A stretch of 64,000 bases of DNA, taken from contig NC_004193.1 of the NCBI RefSeq assembly GCF_000011245.1, positions 2,830,501-2,894,500 on the forward strand, read 5' to 3'. Positions 54,694 through 62,354 of this stretch are shown one piece after another (within the stretch, counting starts at the first letter, position 1; each line of letters begins with the position of its first letter). The stretch is from Oceanobacillus iheyensis HTE831. GTDB lineage: Bacteria > Bacillota > Bacilli > Bacillales > Amphibacillaceae. Below the pieces are notes generated by a model. It saw nothing but the letters and a program-made list of their open reading frames with translations, searched no databases and had not been told where the DNA came from. The position numbers were made by a program, and so were the translations under genes.

Positions 54694-55127
54694 ATTGATT
54701 TCCCTCCTTTTGGACGATAAATACAGTAACTGGTAGGAGTTTCACGTAAATAAACTTGGATACACTTCGGCTTATTTTGCAGACCATCTAAATACTCCTG
54801 AATGATTTCATATATTTTACGAGCAACAACCTCAGTGGTTGGAAAATCAACTGCTTGCTCATCTGAAAAAGCAGCATCATCATTGATTACTCCATGATCA
54901 AAGCGTTTATGAATTAAATTCTTAATCTGTTTGAAATTCACTAAAAATCCAGTTTCATCGAGTTCATCTCCAACAACTGTTATATTCGTAAAATATGTGT
55001 GACCATGCATTTGTTGACACTTACCTGCTTGATCATGCGGAATATAATGGGCTGCGGAGAATTGAAAGTCCTTGTTTAGTTCATAAGCATAAGAATGAGG
55101 TGTTACAGGATATATTTGCTGCATCAT
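54690..55127 (-). CDS. queD: 6-carboxytetrahydropterin synthase
   Basis: A 145-residue PTPS-family enzyme making 6-carboxytetrahydropterin from dihydroneopterin triphosphate. Zinc ligands: His in FSAAHYIPHD and the HGH of CQQMHGHTYFTN; the catalytic Cys is in AGKCQQMHGH. FDHGVINDD and LRETPTSYCIY complete the family pattern. ATG 55127 fits the AGGGGG ribosome site better than GTG 55133. It is the first gene of queD-queE; queC and queF are not beside it, unlike the B. subtilis queCDEF operon. Confidence 0.95.
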   Translation of the reverse strand: MMQQIYPVTPHSYAYELNKDFQFSAAHYIPHDQAGKCQQMHGHTYFTNITVVGDELDETGFLVNFKQIKNLIHKRFDHGVINDDAAFSDEQAVDFPTTEVVARKIYEIIQEYLDGLQNKPKCIQVYLRETPTSYCIYRPKGGKSI

Positions 55128-55290
55128 TTCCACATCCCCCTCATTCTTTGTTGAACAATAGATAGTTTCAACTTTTGAAACATATTATTTCTCCTCTCTT
55201 TTCCTCAAATATCAATATATCCAACTCATATAAAAAAAGAAGAAGGAAATAATGTTTACTGATGATGGATCGACTGTTTTTTCACAGTTC

Positions 55291-55374
55291 ATCCAATCAA
55301 AAAAACAACACAAAGAAGCGTGTTGTTTATCTCCTTAGTTTTTTATAGAGGGATTTAAATCGCGAACCTCTCCT
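55291..55374 (-). ncRNA. PreQ1-I riboswitch with intrinsic terminator
   Basis: Minus strand: GAGAGGTTCGCGATTTAAAT, CCCTCTATAAAAAACTAAGG match the short class-I aptamer: GAGG/CCTC stem, A-rich tail that docks in the stem, and terminal CTAAGG. Just downstream AACAACAC pairs with GTGTTGTT followed by eight T (about 55295-55330). PreQ1 binding should terminate transcription of queD-queE. A further hairpin GGATGAACTGT / ACAGTCGATCC follows at about 55259-55290. Confidence 0.92.
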
Positions 55375-55490
55375 GCAGTAGTGCAGAATTCTATGTTATT
55401 CACTTACGTTAGATTAACATATTTTGGCATAAAAATATAGGTGGGCTAACCTGGTATTTGTTTTATGAACATTTAAATAATTTTTCTTAT

Positions 55491-55519
55491 TTGATGCACA
55501 CAAATATAAACGATATAAT
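55491..55519 (+). promoter_or_regulatory. SigA promoter of hxlR
   Basis: TTGATG (55491-55496), 17-base spacer, TATAAT (55514-55519), about 50 bases upstream of the hxlR start. Confidence 0.72.
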
Positions 55520-55568
55520 TTCTTACAATCATTCAGATAGCTATGGTTATGTTGAAAGGAGTTAAATC

Positions 55569-55946
55569 ATGGGACATGTTTGCAATAGAGATTTTAACTG
55601 TGAAAAAGAATTAACACTAGCAGTAATTGGCGGTAAATGGAAAATGTTAATTCTTTGGTATTTAGGTAAAGAAGGAACAAAGCGATTTAACGAATTGAAA
55701 TCACTCATGCCTAATATTACCCAACGCATGCTAGTAAATCAGCTTCGAGAATTAGAATCTGACTTTATTGTTCATCGTGAAGTGTATCCAGTCGTACCTC
55801 CGAAAGTAGAATATTCACTGACAGAACGCGGGAAGACTTTAATGCCTATATTAGAAGCAATGTATGATTGGGGCAAAGATTACAAAGATTTTTTAGAAGA
55901 CCATCTAGATCGCTCAACACAAGAAAATTCAACAAATAACGCTTAA
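55569..55946 (+). CDS. hxlR: HxlR family transcriptional regulator
   Basis: A 125-residue winged-helix regulator of the HxlR/DUF24 family: [48 protein letters not shown] and a [13 protein letters not shown] wing. Cys5 and Cys11 at the N-terminus could sense formaldehyde or other electrophiles. In B. subtilis HxlR activates hxlAB in response to formaldehyde; here the gene lies immediately upstream of hxlAB in the same orientation, rather than divergent. AAAGGAG precedes the ATG. Confidence 0.93.
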   Translation: MGHVCNRDFNCEKELTLAVIGGKWKMLILWYLGKEGTKRFNELKSLMPNITQRMLVNQLRELESDFIVHREVYPVVPPKVEYSLTERGKTLMPILEAMYDWGKDYKDFLEDHLDRSTQENSTNNA

Positions 55947-55979
55947 AAACCATGTACAATCGTATATGGTTTTTTATTT
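55945..55979 (+). terminator. Terminator of hxlR
   Basis: AAAACCAT pairs with ATGGTTTT, followed by a T-rich run. It separates hxlR from hxlAB. Confidence 0.78.
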
Positions 55980-55990
55980 GCAAAAAATAA

Positions 55991-56026
55991 TACTACCTTT
56001 TACAGTATACTTTTTGTCACTATATG
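55991..56026 (+). promoter_or_regulatory. Candidate hxlAB promoter with HxlR-type operator
   Basis: TTTACA (55999-56004), 16 bases, TATATG resembles a promoter. TACT-N9-AGTA (55991-56007) and the palindrome AGTATACT overlap the -35, similar to DUF24/HxlR-family binding sites of TACT/AGTA type. Assignment to HxlR is inference. Confidence 0.38.
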
Positions 56027-56107
56027 TGTTGAAAGTGCGTACTTCCGTTCATGATAGTTAGAACTTATAATGGACATCATACTTTAAAAAAGAAAGGGAG
56101 AGTCAAC

Positions 56108-56740
56108 ATGAAATTACAACTAGCACTAGACCTTGTCAACATACCGGAAGCAATCGAATTAGTGAAGGAAGTTGAACCATATATTGATGTCGTAGAAATT
56201 GGTACACCCGTCGTTATTAATGAAGGACTTAAAGCAGTAAAAGAAATGAAAGCTGCTTTCCCAGACTTAACGGTATTAGCTGACCTTAAAATTATGGATG
56301 CAGCAGGATATGAAGTAAGTCAGGCTTCTCAAGCAGGAGCTGATATTATTACCATTCTTGGTACAGCCGAAGATCAATCAATCCAAGGAGCCGTCGAAGA
56401 AGCTAAAAAACATAACAAAAAGATTCTTGTCGATATGATTGCCGTAAAAGATATTGAGACACGCGCAAAAGAATTAGATGAACTAGGCGTAGATTATATT
56501 TGCGTACACACTGGCTATGATTTACAAGCGGTAGGGAAGAACTCTTTTGAAGATCTCGCAACTATTAAAAGTGTTGTTAAACAAGCCCAAACGGCTATCG
56601 CAGGTGGGATCAAACAAGAAACACTACCAGAAGTAATTAAGCACCAACCGGACCTTATCATTGTAGGTGGTGGAATCACAAGCAAAGAAGATAAACAAAC
56701 TGTTGCTCGTGAAATGAAAGAATTAATCCAATTAGGATAG
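56108..56740 (+). CDS. hxlA: 3-hexulose-6-phosphate synthase
   Basis: A 210-residue TIM-barrel enzyme of the OMP decarboxylase superfamily that condenses formaldehyde with ribulose 5-phosphate. Conserved: LQLALDLVNIPEAIEL, VVEIGTPVVINEGL, VLADLKIMDAAGYEV, VDMIAVKD, YICVHTGYDLQA, AIAGGIK and IIVGGGIT. ATG 56108 follows AAGGGAGAG; the upstream extension is not conserved. It lies 10 bp before hxlB, forming the ribulose monophosphate formaldehyde-fixing pair. Confidence 0.95.
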   Translation: MKLQLALDLVNIPEAIELVKEVEPYIDVVEIGTPVVINEGLKAVKEMKAAFPDLTVLADLKIMDAAGYEVSQASQAGADIITILGTAEDQSIQGAVEEAKKHNKKILVDMIAVKDIETRAKELDELGVDYICVHTGYDLQAVGKNSFEDLATIKSVVKQAQTAIAGGIKQETLPEVIKHQPDLIIVGGGITSKEDKQTVAREMKELIQLG

Positions 56741-56750
56741 TGATACAGTG

Positions 56751-57308
56751 ATGAAAACAACACAATATGCATTTGAAATCGTACAGGAATTAACTCAATC
56801 ACTCCAATTAATTTCTGAAAATGAAGCAGAAAAATTAATGGAGAGTATTACAGAATCAAATAAAATTTTTGTTGCTGGTGCTGGAAGATCTGGGTTTATA
56901 GGAAAATCTTTTGTGATGAGAATGATGCATATGGGAATTGATGCTTATGCAGTAGGCGAAACAGTAACTGCTAATTTAAAAGAAGATGACCTATTAATCA
57001 TCGGATCAGGGTCAGGAGAAACAAAAACCCTAGTTTCCATTGCAGAAAAAGCAAAAAAATTAAGAGGTACGGTCGCAGTAGTAACTACTGCACCAGAATC
57101 CACAATTGGAAAATTAGCAGACATTGTTGTTCAACTACCCGGAGCCACGAAAGATCGCACAGAGAGTAATTACAAAACGATCCAACCAATGGGCTCTCTT
57201 TTTGAGCAAACAATGATGTTATTTTACGATGCTCTAATCTTACAGTTTATGAACAAAAAAGGATTAGACTCTCAAACAATGTACGGCAAACACGCGAATC
57301 TCGAGTAA
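56751..57308 (+). CDS. hxlB: 6-phospho-3-hexuloisomerase
   Basis: A 185-residue SIS-domain isomerase converting hexulose 6-phosphate to fructose 6-phosphate. Family stretches: FVAGAGRSGFIGKSFVMRMMHMGIDAYAVGETVTANLKEDDLLIIGSGSGET and QPMGSLFEQTMMLFYDALILQFM. ATG 56751 is preferred over GTG 56748. It completes formaldehyde detoxification with HxlA. Confidence 0.95.
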   Translation: MKTTQYAFEIVQELTQSLQLISENEAEKLMESITESNKIFVAGAGRSGFIGKSFVMRMMHMGIDAYAVGETVTANLKEDDLLIIGSGSGETKTLVSIAEKAKKLRGTVAVVTTAPESTIGKLADIVVQLPGATKDRTESNYKTIQPMGSLFEQTMMLFYDALILQFMNKKGLDSQTMYGKHANLE

Positions 57309-57366
57309 ATACCACGCAAGAGAGCTATATCGCATAACACCGATTTGGGATGAATTACTTCAAGAC

Positions 57367-57416
57367 TGTTGGTAACCTTGGATTGTTATTTAATGCAGCC
57401 GGGGTTACCAGCAACA
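57367..57416 (+). other. Hairpin downstream of hxlB
   Basis: TGTTGGTAACC and GGTTACCAGCAACA form a stem, extended inside by TTGG/CCGG. No U-run follows. It abuts the 52-bp repeat array and may mark the 3' end of hxlAB mRNA or the edge of the array. Confidence 0.5.
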
Positions 57417-57790
57417 TACTCTAGCACTTCTATTGACTACTTTCTACGGTTTCTTCGCTTTATTTGGTTTAGAGAACACTTCTATTGACTACTTTCTACA
57501 GTTTCTCCGCTTTATTTGGTTTAGAGAACACTTCTATTGACTACTTTATTCGGTTTCTCCGCTTTATTTGGTTTAGAGAACACTTCTATTGACTACTTTA
57601 TTCGATTTCCCCGCTTTATTTAGTTTAGAGAACACTTCTATTCACCACTTTTCCGGATTTCTCAACTCCCATTGGGTTAGAGAACACTTCTATTGACTAC
57701 TTTATTCGATTTCCCCGTTTTATTTGGTTTAGAGAGCACTGCTATTCACCACTTTTCCGGATTTCTCAACTCCCATTGGGTTTTAGAAAC
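57414..57790. repeat. 52-bp tandem repeat array B (about 7-8 copies)
   Basis: Anchors reading GGTTTAGAGA or GGGTTAGAGA lie at 57466, 57518, 57570, 57622, 57674, 57726 and 57778, each exactly 52 bp apart, with a partial first copy at 57414. Each unit has TTAGAGAACACTTCTATT, then GACTACTTT or CACCACTTT, then a variable TTTCTCCGCTTTATTT-like end. It is homologous in period and core to array A at 18742-19093. No ORF with a ribosome site crosses it. TAGAG and TTCTA can form a hairpin (with one G-U) around a five-base loop. Confidence 0.88.
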
Positions 57791-57831
57791 AAATCCATAC
57801 TGTCAATCTGCATACAATTTTAACCAAAACA

Positions 57832-57883
57832 CTTATTTTTACTTATTTATAATTACAAATGCTTATTTTTGTTGTATAATTAC
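57832..57883 (+). promoter_or_regulatory. Promoter and direct-repeat operator of the DeoR gene
   Basis: CTTATTTTT occurs at 57832 and 57862 and TATAATTAC at 57848 and 57875, making an imperfect direct repeat. The second TATAAT (57875-57880) with ATTACA 17 bases upstream looks like the promoter. Autoregulation by the DeoR-type protein is plausible. Confidence 0.42.
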
Positions 57884-57902
57884 TTAAAAGGAGGAGATAT
57901 CT

Positions 57903-58682
57903 TTGTATCAAGAAGAAAGATTGATCTCTATACTGGACTATTTGAAAGAGAATAAGAGAATTTCCGTTGAACAAATTTGTACACTTTTCAATATATCTCG
58001 AGATACTGCGAGAAGAGATCTAGTAAAACTAGAAGAAGAAAGCAAAATAGTACGTACTCGCGGTGGGGCTCTCCTCCCTTCCATTCATACGGAAATTAAA
58101 AACTACTCGCATCGATTAAATATTGTTTCAGATGAAAAAAAGGTGATTGGTAAAAAAGCAGCATCTCTAATTTATCCAGGAGACAGGATTATTTTAGATG
58201 CTTCAACTACGGTACAATCCTGTGCCGAGCAAATTAACAATACTGAATGTACGATAATCACCAATTCTATCAACCAAGCAGATGTATTATCCTCTAATTC
58301 AAATATAAATATTCAGTTATTAGGTGGTATTTTGGAAAAAGAGCATCGATATGTGTATGGCTCTTCCGTTATAGATAAGCTCTCCGAATACAATGTGGAT
58401 AAAGCTTTTATCGGAGTTGTAGGTATATCTGAAAGTGGTTTAACAATTGCCCATGAAGAAGATGGTGCAGTAAAAAGAAAAATGATACAGCAAGCTAAGC
58501 AAGTAATTGCATTAGCTGACAACACAAAATTAGGTAATACGGATTTTTTCCGATTTGCGAATTTGCAAGATATTGATTTATTAATAACTGATAAAACACC
58601 ACCACAATCATTTAGAGAACTGTTAGATAAACATCATGTTGAACTTTTAACAGCAGAGAATGGTGACCAAGGAGATGATTAA
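57903..58682 (+). CDS. DeoR family transcriptional regulator
   Basis: A 259-residue sugar-phosphate responsive repressor. HTH at about 1-58 (RLISILDYLKENKRISVEQICTLFNISRDTARRDLVKLEEE), then RTRGGALLP, and the DeoR sensor domain with LDASTTVQSCAEQI, ITNSINQADVLSS, LLGGILEKEHRYVYG and ALADNTKLGNTDFF. It starts with UUG behind AAAGGAGGAG. It is followed after one base by a HAD phosphatase gene, so they form an operon; the controlled sugar is unknown. Confidence 0.92.
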   Translation: MYQEERLISILDYLKENKRISVEQICTLFNISRDTARRDLVKLEEESKIVRTRGGALLPSIHTEIKNYSHRLNIVSDEKKVIGKKAASLIYPGDRIILDASTTVQSCAEQINNTECTIITNSINQADVLSSNSNINIQLLGGILEKEHRYVYGSSVIDKLSEYNVDKAFIGVVGISESGLTIAHEEDGAVKRKMIQQAKQVIALADNTKLGNTDFFRFANLQDIDLLITDKTPPQSFRELLDKHHVELLTAENGDQGDD

Positions 58683-58683
58683 T

Positions 58684-59538
58684 ATGGTGAAATTAATTGC
58701 CATAGATTTAGATGGTACATTACTTAATGAACGAAATGAAATTAGTAACACAAACCTAGAGTCGATTAAAGATGCACAGGCCAACGGAGTAGAAGTAGTA
58801 ATTGCAACAGGGCGAGCACATTTTGACGTTCAATCTATTTTCCAAGCTACCGGAATAAGTACCTGGATTATTGGGGCGAACGGTGCAACGATACATCAAC
58901 CAAACGGAGAATTATTTTACTCTACCCCCATTGATAAGGAAGATTCTAGTAAAATATTTAGCTGGCTAGAGCAAGAAAATTTTTATTACGAGATTCTCAG
59001 TAATCAATCCATATTTTCTCCCAAAAATGGCAGAGATCTTTTAGCTGTCGAAATAGATAGGATTATTAGTGCAAATAAGGAAGTTAGCACCGATGATTTA
59101 CACGAAGCTGTGAATAAACAATTTAGTCAAACAGGTATCACATTTATGGATACTTACCATGATTTGACGGAACTCGATATTGATTTTTATAATGTTCTAG
59201 CTTTTTCATTTCATGAGGAGAAACTCGGCAAAGGTTGGGAACATTTTAAGCAATTTGAAGGATTATCAATTGTTAAATCAGCTCATCATAACTTCGAACT
59301 AGAGCATAGAAATGCTTCTAAAGGTAATGCACTAAAAATGCTAACAAATAAGCTAAATATTGACATATCTAATACAGCTGCTGTAGGTGATAATTATAAT
59401 GATTTATCTATGTTACAACTAGCAGGAAAAAGTGCAGCAATGGGTAATGCACCTAGTGAAATAAAGGAATCCTGTAATGAAATTACCCTTTCAAATACTG
59501 AGGATGGGGTTGCACACTTCATCTATTCCTTCATTTAA
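58684..59538 (+). CDS. Cof-type HAD-IIB family sugar-phosphate phosphatase
   Basis: A 284-residue HAD hydrolase. Motif I is AIDLDGTLL (Asp8, Asp10), motif II ATGR, motif III Lys in the NASKGNALKML segment, and motif IV GDNYNDLSML; the IIB cap lies between about 80 and 190. Such enzymes dephosphorylate sugar phosphates, FMN or PLP. ATG 58684 follows AAGGAG, which lies inside the end of the DeoR gene, so translation may be coupled. Confidence 0.9.
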   Translation: MVKLIAIDLDGTLLNERNEISNTNLESIKDAQANGVEVVIATGRAHFDVQSIFQATGISTWIIGANGATIHQPNGELFYSTPIDKEDSSKIFSWLEQENFYYEILSNQSIFSPKNGRDLLAVEIDRIISANKEVSTDDLHEAVNKQFSQTGITFMDTYHDLTELDIDFYNVLAFSFHEEKLGKGWEHFKQFEGLSIVKSAHHNFELEHRNASKGNALKMLTNKLNIDISNTAAVGDNYNDLSMLQLAGKSAAMGNAPSEIKESCNEITLSNTEDGVAHFIYSFI

Positions 59539-59642
59539 ATTGAATTTTTTTAACATGCAGCTATAGCTCTTATTGGCGTAACGGACTATCGGCGTGACGA
59601 TAAGAGTTTAGCATATAAAGAGAGAGAACTATCATCATTATT

Positions 59643-59675
59643 AGAGTGTTCATATTTGAACACTCTCTTTTCTTC
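59643..59675 (+). terminator. Terminator of the DeoR-HAD operon
   Basis: AGAGTGTTCA pairs with TGAACACTCT around a short loop, followed by a T-rich tract. An additional CTCTTAT/ATAAGAG stem lies upstream at about 59570-59607. Confidence 0.85.
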
Positions 59676-59701
59676 TATCTTTTAAGGGTGATTTTAATAC
59701 G

Positions 59702-60499
59702 CTATTCATTAAGAAACTCTATCAAAGCTCTATCAATTTCCTCAAAGTACGTTCGTACAGAAATCGGTTGGAGAACAACTTCTTTTTTAATTTCCACGTT
59801 GTCATAATTCAAGTGCCAAATATAATTATTTGCCGGTAATAAGAATTGAACCTCATCAAACTCCGACTGGTCTTTCACATAATTAGATACCATAAAAGAA
59901 ATATTATCGAATTCCTGTCCGTTCTTCAGAAGATCATTTGCCAATTCACGCAAAGGAATAGCTTGATTTTCATCATCTTTCATCGCATGTAAAATTTCAG
60001 GGTCTGTAGTATGCAATTCATCAAACATCTCATCCGTCAACTGTATTGGTTGCCAGCCCTCCACGTTGATTTCGGTATTAGCCATTCCATAGTGATTACG
60101 AAGAATATCATAATATCCCTCTCCACGATGATGGAATGAAAATGTATGCTCCCCCATCTGTATTCTTTGGACAAGTACATTACTGTTGTTCAACGAATGA
60201 ATAAGCAAAACTTGTTTTTCTCGCATCTGAATGCAGCGAACTTTTTTCTTTGAATGAACAAGTAGATATAGTAAATCTTCTAATCCTTTTGCTAGATTAG
60301 ATTCTCTATCATCATCCCAATAACCTTTCTGCTTTAGCCCCGTTTCCGCTTCGTCTATGAAACGAGTAAATTCAGTTTCATTTTTTATTAATTCCTGCTC
60401 ATTAATCACTTGTCTCGCCATTGAATCATAACCACATAGTGCAAGAACAGCAACAAATTCATGAACGGAAAGCCTAATTTCCTCTGTTTTTTGCATCAT
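59702..60499 (-). CDS. Unknown protein, possibly EspG-like (type VII secretion associated)
   Basis: A 265-residue soluble protein without signal peptide or membrane segment. The N-terminal pattern (LSVHEFVAVLALCGYDS, FTRFIDEAETGLKQKGYWDDD, LAKGLEDLLYLLVHSKKKVRCIQ) recalls EspG-type chaperones of ESX/T7SS loci, in which a small helical start is followed by a beta sheet; this is a by-eye impression. ATG 60499 (or 60496) follows GGGAGG. It is the last gene of a minus-strand cluster with two paralogous membrane proteins and a small frameshifted protein. Confidence 0.72.
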   Translation of the reverse strand: MMQKTEEIRLSVHEFVAVLALCGYDSMARQVINEQELIKNETEFTRFIDEAETGLKQKGYWDDDRESNLAKGLEDLLYLLVHSKKKVRCIQMREKQVLLIHSLNNSNVLVQRIQMGEHTFSFHHRGEGYYDILRNHYGMANTEINVEGWQPIQLTDEMFDELHTTDPEILHAMKDDENQAIPLRELANDLLKNGQEFDNISFMVSNYVKDQSEFDEVQFLLPANNYIWHLNYDNVEIKKEVVLQPISVRTYFEEIDRALIEFLNE

Positions 60500-60535
60500 T
60501 TTCCCTCCCATTAAAAGTTAGTGTTTAATCTTTTT

Positions 60536-61150
60536 TTACTGATCAAAAATATTAACAACAATAAACATTTGCCAGACTAAAAATAGTACAAAAATAATTG
60601 CAACTAGTTTATTAATTAAAAGCGGAAGTTTTTGAAGCTGTTTTTGTACAAAATAGTTAACACCCATTAAATATAATGATAAATATTTAAAAACATTATC
60701 AAGCAAAGATTTATTACCACGATAAAAATTCGCCTCATATATACGTATAGCGAAAGAGTGAAATATAATAGAATACAAAGCTACCATAAAATTCATTGAT
60801 AACATTCCAAATATTAATGTACTAGGAAAAGGAATATTAACACCTAAAAAGATTAGTGAAAACAATGAAAGTAAGATTATCGCAATCAATAATGCAATCC
60901 ACTCTTTTGGTTGTTCTTTTTCAAATTCTATTTTTTTAATCTTTTTATAAGGTTTAAAGCAAGCTATTATGGAAAGCAAAATAACAAAAGGCTGTGCGAA
61001 TACTACAAACATCTTAACCGAAGTACTTCCATCAACTTGCCAACCGCTTTTATTAATAAAAAATATTGCAGTGAAGATAGCCAATAATATGTTTGTCATT
61101 AGGAAACATTTAAAGCCTGTTTTAATAGAGAAGTTTTTTTTGTTATCCAA
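60536..61150 (-). CDS. Membrane protein of unknown function (204 aa), paralogue of the next gene
   Basis: A 204-residue protein with five to six hydrophobic segments: about 12-33, 47-68, 85-108, 112-135 and 176-200. Signature pieces are KEWIALLIAIILLSLFSLIFLG and NFMVALYSIIFHSFAI. It begins with UUG behind GAGAGG. The neighbouring 61243-61868 gene is a clear paralogue, so they arose by tandem duplication. Function unknown; neighbours hint at a secretion-associated role. Confidence 0.78.
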   Translation of the reverse strand: MDNKKNFSIKTGFKCFLMTNILLAIFTAIFFINKSGWQVDGSTSVKMFVVFAQPFVILLSIIACFKPYKKIKKIEFEKEQPKEWIALLIAIILLSLFSLIFLGVNIPFPSTLIFGMLSMNFMVALYSIIFHSFAIRIYEANFYRGNKSLLDNVFKYLSLYLMGVNYFVQKQLQKLPLLINKLVAIIFVLFLVWQMFIVVNIFDQ

Positions 61151-61242
61151 TCAGATTCCTCTCTTTCCAAACCCCATACTTAACCTTCTCAAAATTTTTG
61201 AAACAATCGATACTGTCTTCTAAAACGATAAACAAATTCAAC

Positions 61243-61868
61243 TCAGTCAAATATTCCTAATATTAAAGATGCTTGCCATAATAATACTAGAACAAAGACA
61301 ATGGCTATTAATTTATTTAAAATGAGCGGTAGTTTTAATAATATTTTCTGAACGTAATAATTAATTCCCGAGAAAAATATCGCTATATATTTAAAAATGT
61401 AATCCAATAAACTAGTCTTCTTGCCAAACACATTTGCTTCATAAATGGCAATTGCTACTGGATGAAAAACGATAGAGTATAATGCTACCATGAAGTTTGT
61501 AATTAATACCAACATCACAATAGTACTAGGATAAGGAATACTTAAACCTATAAAAATTAATGAGAATAATGATAAAATGATAAATGTGATCAATAATGCT
61601 ATCCACTCTTTGGACTGGTCTTTATCAATAGTTGTTTTTTTCTTTCTTTAGGTTTTAAGCATGCTATCAAAAAAAGTAAAATCAAAAATACTTCTGCAGA
61701 TACTAAAAACCCAATAATAGTAACGTTTGTACCGCTATTTATTAAAAAGATACCCATAAAGCTGAGTAATAAAATATTACTAATCACAAAAAAATTCAAG
61801 CCTTGTTTAAATGAAAATATATTATTCTTCTTGATGTCTTTGTTTTTCTTTATAAAAGTATTAACCAA
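61243..61868 (-). pseudogene. Paralogous membrane protein gene interrupted by a frameshift at a poly-A tract
   Basis: The 5' half (61868-61599, 89 codons, UUG start behind GGAGG) and the 3' half (to 61243) together align along their length with the adjacent 204-residue protein. The break is at a run of seven A (61641-61635 on the minus strand): frame 0 goes to a stop at 61599, while the -1 frame continues as TTIDKDQSKEWIALLITFII. One more A would restore about 208 residues. In frame 0 the run reads A-AAA-AAA, on which two lysine tRNAs could slip back by one base, so a full-length product by slippage is possible. Confidence 0.72.
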
Positions 61869-61894
61869 AATATCTTCCTCCTCTCCTTAAATTA

Positions 61895-62060
61895 TTAATT
61901 GAAAATACCTGATATAAAATTACTTACATTAGAGGTAACATTATCAATTCCATGAGTAATTTTATCTCCAGCCTCTTCAATGAATTTGTCAAAATCTTAT
62001 CGTAGCATTAAGGTTTGAGATTTCAGTAGTTAACTGGCTAATTTGAAAAGAAGCATCCAT
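61895..62060 (-). pseudogene. Small protein gene (about 54 aa) with a frameshift
   Basis: ATG 62060 follows AGAGGG. It reads MDASFQISQLTTEISNLNAT then hits a stop near 61990. In the next frame a sensible tail continues: DFDKFIEEAGDKITHGIDNV, TSNVSNFISGIFN, stop at 61895. One extra base in ATAAGATTTTGAC explains the break. It is the first gene of the cluster with the two paralogous membrane proteins and the EspG-like protein. Small helical proteins head many T7SS effector operons, but no WXG motif is visible. Confidence 0.5.
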
Positions 62061-62259
62061 AGCAATTCCCTCTTTTACTTTAATATAGTTATAATTTCTT
62101 AGATTTAAATTATTAAAATAAGTATAAACAATTAGCAAAGATGATTAAATTAATAGGATAAACTATCCAGTAAATTGAATCTTTATTCCTATATTTATTC
62201 CATTAATATGTATGCAGAATATTACGTTTTACTTATTTCACAACTTTGGATAAGTACAA

Positions 62260-62294
62260 ATAAAATAGTCCACACCTATTCGTGTGAACTATTT
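62260..62294 (-). terminator. Terminator of the kduI transcript
   Basis: AAATAGT and ACTATTT pair, with an inner ACAC/GTGT stem; T-rich sequence follows on the minus strand. A separate inverted repeat ATAGTTG / CAACTAT lies at about 62310-62330. The rest of 62061-62354 is AT-rich with nothing else recognised. Confidence 0.68.
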
Positions 62295-62354
62295 ATTCTC
62301 CCGATTATTATAGTTGATACCAACAACTATTCTTTTATCCAGAATAGTTACTTA

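Noticed and set aside
57693..57887. ORF across the end of the 52-bp array
   Set aside because: No ribosome site; it merely reads through repeat units, and 52 is not a multiple of three, so repeats shift frame.
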